This document shows positions 7,056 through 8,781 of a stretch of 8,781 bases of DNA, in pieces. Below the pieces are notes generated by a model that ran no database searches, was not told where the DNA came from, and worked only from the letters and a program-made list of their open reading frames with translations. The DNA is taken from the NCBI GenBank assembly GCA_030424825.1, contig JAUHWE010000152.1:1-8781 (forward strand), read 5' to 3'. Both the position numbers and the translations under genes were made by a program. How positions within the stretch are numbered: position 1 is the first letter of the stretch; each line of letters begins with the position of its first letter. Origin of the DNA: Verrucomicrobiia bacterium. GTDB lineage: Bacteria; Verrucomicrobiota; Verrucomicrobiia; Opitutales; Opitutaceae.

Positions 7056-7069
7056 TGCACGGCGGTGCA
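7056..7069. promoter_or_regulatory. Small dyad upstream of the sulfatase gene, possible operator
   Basis: TGCAC-GGCG-GTGCA is a perfect 5-bp inverted repeat with a 4-base centre, 21 bases upstream of the sulfatase start codon. The position and symmetry would suit an operator or a leader hairpin, but a 10-base dyad can occur by chance. Confidence 0.25.
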
Positions 7070-7176
7070 AACTAAACGTGGGGACCAGATTGTTCTGGAA
7101 TGTCGTCGCTTTGACGGTTCGGGGTTTCATTCAAATGGATTGGGTCGGTTCCTTTGTCGCTCAATGTGGTTTGTGG

Positions 7177-7206
7177 TTCAACTGTAGATGCGATCGTTGA
7201 TCGCGT
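7177..7206 (+). repeat. Palindromic hairpin repeat, copy H1 (TTCAACTGTAGATGCG family)
   Basis: Starts TTCAACTGTAGATGCG. Bases 7188-7195 pair with 7199-7206 around the loop GTT to form an 8-bp stem (including one T-G pair). It matches the reverse complement of 8493-8522 at 27 of 30 positions, and all three differences preserve the stem. It lies in the divergent promoter region of the nitrilase and sulfatase genes, so insertion could affect their expression. Confidence 0.85.
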
Positions 7207-7242
7207 TTGCATCGCTCCTGCGGATAGGTCCTCTGCAATGGG

Positions 7243-7287
7243 TAGGGCGAGAGTGCGACCTTGAATGTGAAAAGTGCTCTTGCCCTA
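7243..7287. repeat. 14-bp inverted repeat, long hairpin in the nitrilase upstream region
   Basis: Arm 7243-7256 (TAGGGCGAGAGTGC) pairs with arm 7274-7287 (GTGCTCTTGCCCTA) over all 14 positions, 11 by Watson-Crick and three by G-T pairing, around a 17-base loop. The wobble pairs suggest an RNA-level structure, though only if the region is transcribed. It ends 89 bases before the nitrilase start and could be part of its leader, an operator, or an older dispersed repeat. Confidence 0.55.
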
Positions 7288-7365
7288 GCTTTGACTGACC
7301 GGGGATCTTTATCTAAGAGTGTATTGTCAGCGATATGTTCTGGCGGTGAGTGGTGAGCTTTCATT

Positions 7366-7369
7366 AGGG
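7366..7369 (+). promoter_or_regulatory. Weak ribosome binding site of the nitrilase gene
   Basis: AGGG lies 7 bases before the ATG at 7377. It is the only start in the window with a Shine-Dalgarno-like sequence at normal spacing, and it supports that start. Confidence 0.5.
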
Positions 7370-7376
7370 TCGCTCT

Positions 7377-8324
7377 ATGATCAAAGTGGCTTCCGTTCAA
7401 TTTAATCACATACCCAATGACAAAGTGGGAAACTTAAAGACCATTCGCCAGTTTTGCGAGAAGGCCCGGAAGGAAGGAGTTGAAGTGCTCGTCTTTCCCG
7501 AGATGTGTATCACAGGATACTGGCATGTCCGCAACTTAGGTAAGGAAGAGATCGATGCCTTGTCGGAAGAAGTGCCATCGGGACGGTCCTCATTGGCTTT
7601 GATGGAAATGGCTAAAGAGTTTCAAATGATCATAGGCGCAGGCCTCATTGAGAAGTCCGCCGACGGGAAACTCTACAATTCCTACGTCGTTGCTCATCCG
7701 GATGGAAAGGTGAATTGTCACCGGAAGCTTCATTGCTTTATCAGTGAACACCTGTCGAGTGGAGATAAGTATACGGTATTTGATACACATCTTGGATACA
7801 AGATTGGTGTGTTGATTTGCTACGATAATAACTTAATCGAAAATGTTCGCGTGACCGCATTAAAAGGTGCGGATATTCTATTGGCACCGCACCAAACAGG
7901 AGGCTGCGATTCAAGCAGTCCGCATGGAATGAAGCGAATCGATGTTTCCCTTTGGCATAACCGGGAGAAAAATCCAGTGGCTATCGAAGAAGTATTTAGA
8001 GGGCCGAATGGAAGAGGATGGCTTATGCGGTGGCTACCGTCCAGAGCTCATGACAATGGCCTGTTTTTAATCTTTAGTAATGGAGTAGGGGTTGACGATG
8101 ACGAAGTGCGGACAGGGAACTCGATGATATTGGATCCTTATGGGAGGATATTGGTGGAAACCTGCAAAGCTGGTGACGATATGGTAGTTGCATCGCTGGA
8201 TACAAACCTTCTGGAACGAAGTTCTGGTCGTCGATGGATGAAAGGTAGGCGCCCGGATCTCTACGGGGATATTGCTGCGATCAAGGGCGATGAAGTTTCG
8301 GCCCGCGAAGCGCGGTTCAGCTAG
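7377..8324 (+). CDS. Nitrilase-superfamily carbon-nitrogen hydrolase
   Basis: Cytoplasmic amidohydrolase of 315 residues, full length for the family; most members act on linear amides, carbamoyl-amines or nitriles. The catalytic set is visible: Glu42 in VFPEMCITGYW, Lys117 in CHRKLHCFISEH with the accessory Glu124, and nucleophile Cys148 in GVLICYDNN. Further conserved blocks are APHQTGGCDS (170-179), RGWLMRWLPSRAHDNGLFLI (213-232), FSNGVGVDDDEVRTGNSMI (233-251) and LDPYGRILVE (252-261). There is no signal peptide. The sequence follows a coherent subgroup of general nitrilase-family proteins whose substrate I cannot name; N-carbamoylputrescine amidase-like activity is one possibility. It is divergent from the sulfatase series, so it may be a separate unit. 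Its stop TAG is followed at once by a second in-frame TAG from a repeated palindrome. Confidence 0.95.
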   Translation: MIKVASVQFNHIPNDKVGNLKTIRQFCEKARKEGVEVLVFPEMCITGYWHVRNLGKEEIDALSEEVPSGRSSLALMEMAKEFQMIIGAGLIEKSADGKLYNSYVVAHPDGKVNCHRKLHCFISEHLSSGDKYTVFDTHLGYKIGVLICYDNNLIENVRVTALKGADILLAPHQTGGCDSSSPHGMKRIDVSLWHNREKNPVAIEEVFRGPNGRGWLMRWLPSRAHDNGLFLIFSNGVGVDDDEVRTGNSMILDPYGRILVETCKAGDDMVVASLDTNLLERSSGRRWMKGRRPDLYGDIAAIKGDEVSAREARFS

Positions 8325-8338
8325 TAGCTGAGTGTTTT
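8316..8338 (+). terminator. Likely intrinsic terminator of the nitrilase gene
   Basis: TTCAGCT-AGT-AGCTGAG forms a 7-bp stem (one T-G pair) with a 3-base loop, followed by TGTTTTAG. The hairpin overlaps the stop codon (8322-8324). The stem is short and the T-run only four long, so it is moderately supported. Confidence 0.5.
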
Positions 8339-8346
8339 AGCCTGAG
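8323..8346 (+). repeat. AGTAGCTCAGTG-family element, copy N, at the nitrilase stop
   Basis: Begins AGTAGCTGAGTG and ends GCCTGAG. It matches copy B (8599-8622, minus strand) at 21 of 24 positions and copy A (8437-8461, minus strand) less closely. It begins within the nitrilase stop codon, in the same orientation as the gene, and provides an extra in-frame TAG. N and A are inverted relative to each other and enclose 90 bases. Confidence 0.75.
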
Positions 8347-8436
8347 TTGAAAATCGGTGCCTTTCCGCAAGGTGACTCAGATCCCGTATTCAAAATCGTA
8401 CCCACCGGTTTCGCAGGTGAATAGGCACTTAGGAGG
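8347..8436. other. Structured insert between inverted repeat copies N and A
   Basis: This stretch holds several exact inverted repeats with its edges: CTGAGT (8342-8347) / ACTCAG (8375-8380), GTGCCT (8357-8362) / AGGCAC (8423-8428), and CACC (8403-8406) / GGTG (8416-8419). The first two cross, so they would be alternative pairings or a pseudoknot. No gene is seen. With its inverted flanks the 8323-8461 unit resembles a small non-coding mobile element or a convergent-gene terminator region. Confidence 0.4.
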
Positions 8437-8461
8437 CTCAGACCGAAGCGAGTGAGCTACT
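8437..8461 (-). repeat. AGTAGCTCAGTG-family element, copy A
   Basis: Read on the minus strand it begins AGTAGCTCACTCGCTTCGG and ends TCTGAG. It aligns to copy B at 21 of 24 positions with one inserted base. GCTCA and TGAGC form a 5-bp stem enclosing CTTCGG. Confidence 0.7.
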
Positions 8462-8467
8462 TATTAT

Positions 8468-8522
8468 TGTAGATGCGATCGGTGATCGGGTTACGCGGTC
8501 AACGACCGCGTCTACAGTTGAA
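8468..8522. repeat. Head-to-head pair of TGTAGATGCG hairpin repeats, copies H2 and H3
   Basis: H2 (plus strand, 8468-8490) begins TGTAGATGCGATCGG; CGATC pairs with GATCG around GGT. H3 (minus strand, 8493-8522) reads TTCAACTGTAGACGCGG when reversed; its CGCGGTC (8494-8500) pairs with GACCGCG (8504-8510) around AAC. The outer ends TGTAGATGCG and CGCGTCTACA are inverted copies of each other at 9 of 10 positions. H3 matches H1 (7177-7206) at 27 of 30 positions with full preservation of the stem. Confidence 0.85.
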
Positions 8523-8551
8523 TTGTGGGCGCTCGGAGATCGCCCGCTACC
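8521..8551 (+). repeat. REP-like palindromic element, copy R3
   Basis: AATTGTGGGCGCTCGGAG and the bases to 8551 match R2 at 30 of 31 positions, and the 26-base core is identical to reversed R1. It abuts the H3 repeat with a 2-base overlap (8521-8522), so two families are packed end to end. Confidence 0.85.
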
Positions 8552-8598
8552 TTGAAATGCATCGGGAGTTACCCCGGGGATGATTCATTCTTTGGATG

Positions 8599-8622
8599 CT
8601 CAGGCTGAAGCACTGAGCTACT
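8599..8622 (-). repeat. AGTAGCTCAGTG-family element, copy B, overlapping a stop codon
   Basis: Read on the minus strand it begins AGTAGCTCAGTGCTTC and ends AGCCTGAG. GCTCAG and CTGAGC form a 6-bp stem around a small inner hairpin. Its TAG (8618-8620) is the stop codon of the partial propeller gene, and the element is in that gene's orientation. It may serve as a transcript-end hairpin; no T-run follows. Confidence 0.75.
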
Positions 8623-8781
8623 TCATTATAACTTCTGGGAGCGAAATAATAAATAACTGGCGCGTGGCATTTTCCTCGCTGCCGACCAGCCCAGGAACGA
8701 GAATCTTATTTCCGCTGCGATTCCAGGCGGGGGAGGGATCTTGACGCAGATCGCCCGAAATCCACTTTCCAATATCAAAGC
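8618..8781 (-). CDS. C-terminal end of a TolB/PD40-like beta-propeller protein, cut by window edge
   Basis: The last 53 residues of a minus-strand frame that is open to the window edge. They read FDIGKWISGDLRQDPSPAWN (first 20), then RSGNKILVPG and TRQLFIISL. DPSPAWNRSGNKILVPG with a following TRQLFII is the strand pattern of a TolB/PD40-type propeller blade (D-x-x-PxWxxxGxxI), and such C-termini are common in large exported proteins of Planctomycetota and Verrucomicrobiota. No other frame in this stretch gives a protein-like sequence. The stop codon is inside repeat copy B, so the final residues may be affected by the element. Function cannot be given from this fragment. It converges on the nitrilase gene, with about 290 bases of repeats between. 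Confidence 0.6.
   Translation of the reverse strand, partial: FDIGKWISGDLRQDPSPAWNRSGNKILVPGLVGSEENATRQLFIISLPEVIMK

Larger units (their letters stand above)
7035..7376. other. 342-base divergent intergenic region between sulfatase and nitrilase genes
   Basis: No credible gene. It must hold promoters for both divergent genes, but no convincing pair of -35 and -10 boxes stands out; TTGACT at 7291-7296 followed by TATCTA has too short a spacer to trust. It holds a small dyad (7056-7069), a palindromic repeat (7177-7206) and a long wobble-paired hairpin (7243-7287). Confidence 0.6.

Noticed and set aside
7035..7130. Longer N-terminus for the sulfatase, from ATG at 7130
   Set aside because: The 32 extra residues precede a normal signal peptide starting at 7034, and the extension is basic and low in family resemblance.
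7291..7315. TTGACT ... TATCTA as a sigma-70 promoter for the nitrilase
   Set aside because: The spacer is about 13 bases, well short of the usual 16-18.
8347..8436. Riboswitch (GGTGCC-like motif, considered cobalamin type) or tRNA
   Set aside because: It lies at the 3' ends of two convergent genes, lacks the conserved riboswitch core boxes, and does not fold as a tRNA cloverleaf.
8572..8579. CCCCGGGG palindrome as a regulatory site
   Set aside because: An 8-base palindrome alone is too likely by chance in GC-rich intergenic sequence and has no second copy here.

Overview
This window looks like chromosome from a bacterium of the Planctomycetota/Verrucomicrobiota group, most likely a Verrucomicrobiota degrader of sulfated polysaccharide. 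That is inference, with no marker gene to fix it. It rests on three separate formylglycine sulfatases within 9 kb, a secreted DUF3500 protein, a Tat-exported SMP-30 lactonase, a C-terminal propeller fragment of a type common in these phyla, moderate GC, gene starts mostly without a Shine-Dalgarno site, and many small palindromic intergenic repeats.

Layout. Six genes lie head to tail on the minus strand. In transcription order they are sulfatase (5523-7034), DUF3500 protein (4138-5166), SMP-30/gluconolactonase-like protein (2951-4006), sulfatase (1438-2817), HpcH/HpaI class II aldolase (597-1367) and a sulfatase cut by the window edge (1-495). A nitrilase-superfamily amidohydrolase (7377-8324) is divergent on the plus strand. 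It converges on the C-terminal end of a minus-strand beta-propeller protein (8618-8781).

How the genes may work together (inference). The exported sulfatases would remove sulfate esters from polysaccharide or oligosaccharide. The exported lactonase would open a sugar lactone. The cytoplasmic aldolase would cleave a 2-keto-3-deoxy sugar acid to pyruvate plus an aldehyde. This resembles a non-phosphorylating route for a deoxy-sugar or uronic acid. The roles of DUF3500 and the nitrilase are not known.

The most unusual content is intergenic. At least four families of short palindromic repeats are interspersed here. Two 30-bp copies of one family (7177-7206 and 8493-8522) differ at three positions, and all three differences keep the hairpin paired, one by a double compensatory change. 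The 8323-8622 convergent intergenic region is almost entirely made of such elements. Four of the seven visible stop codons are TAG, and all four lie in or touch a palindromic element.
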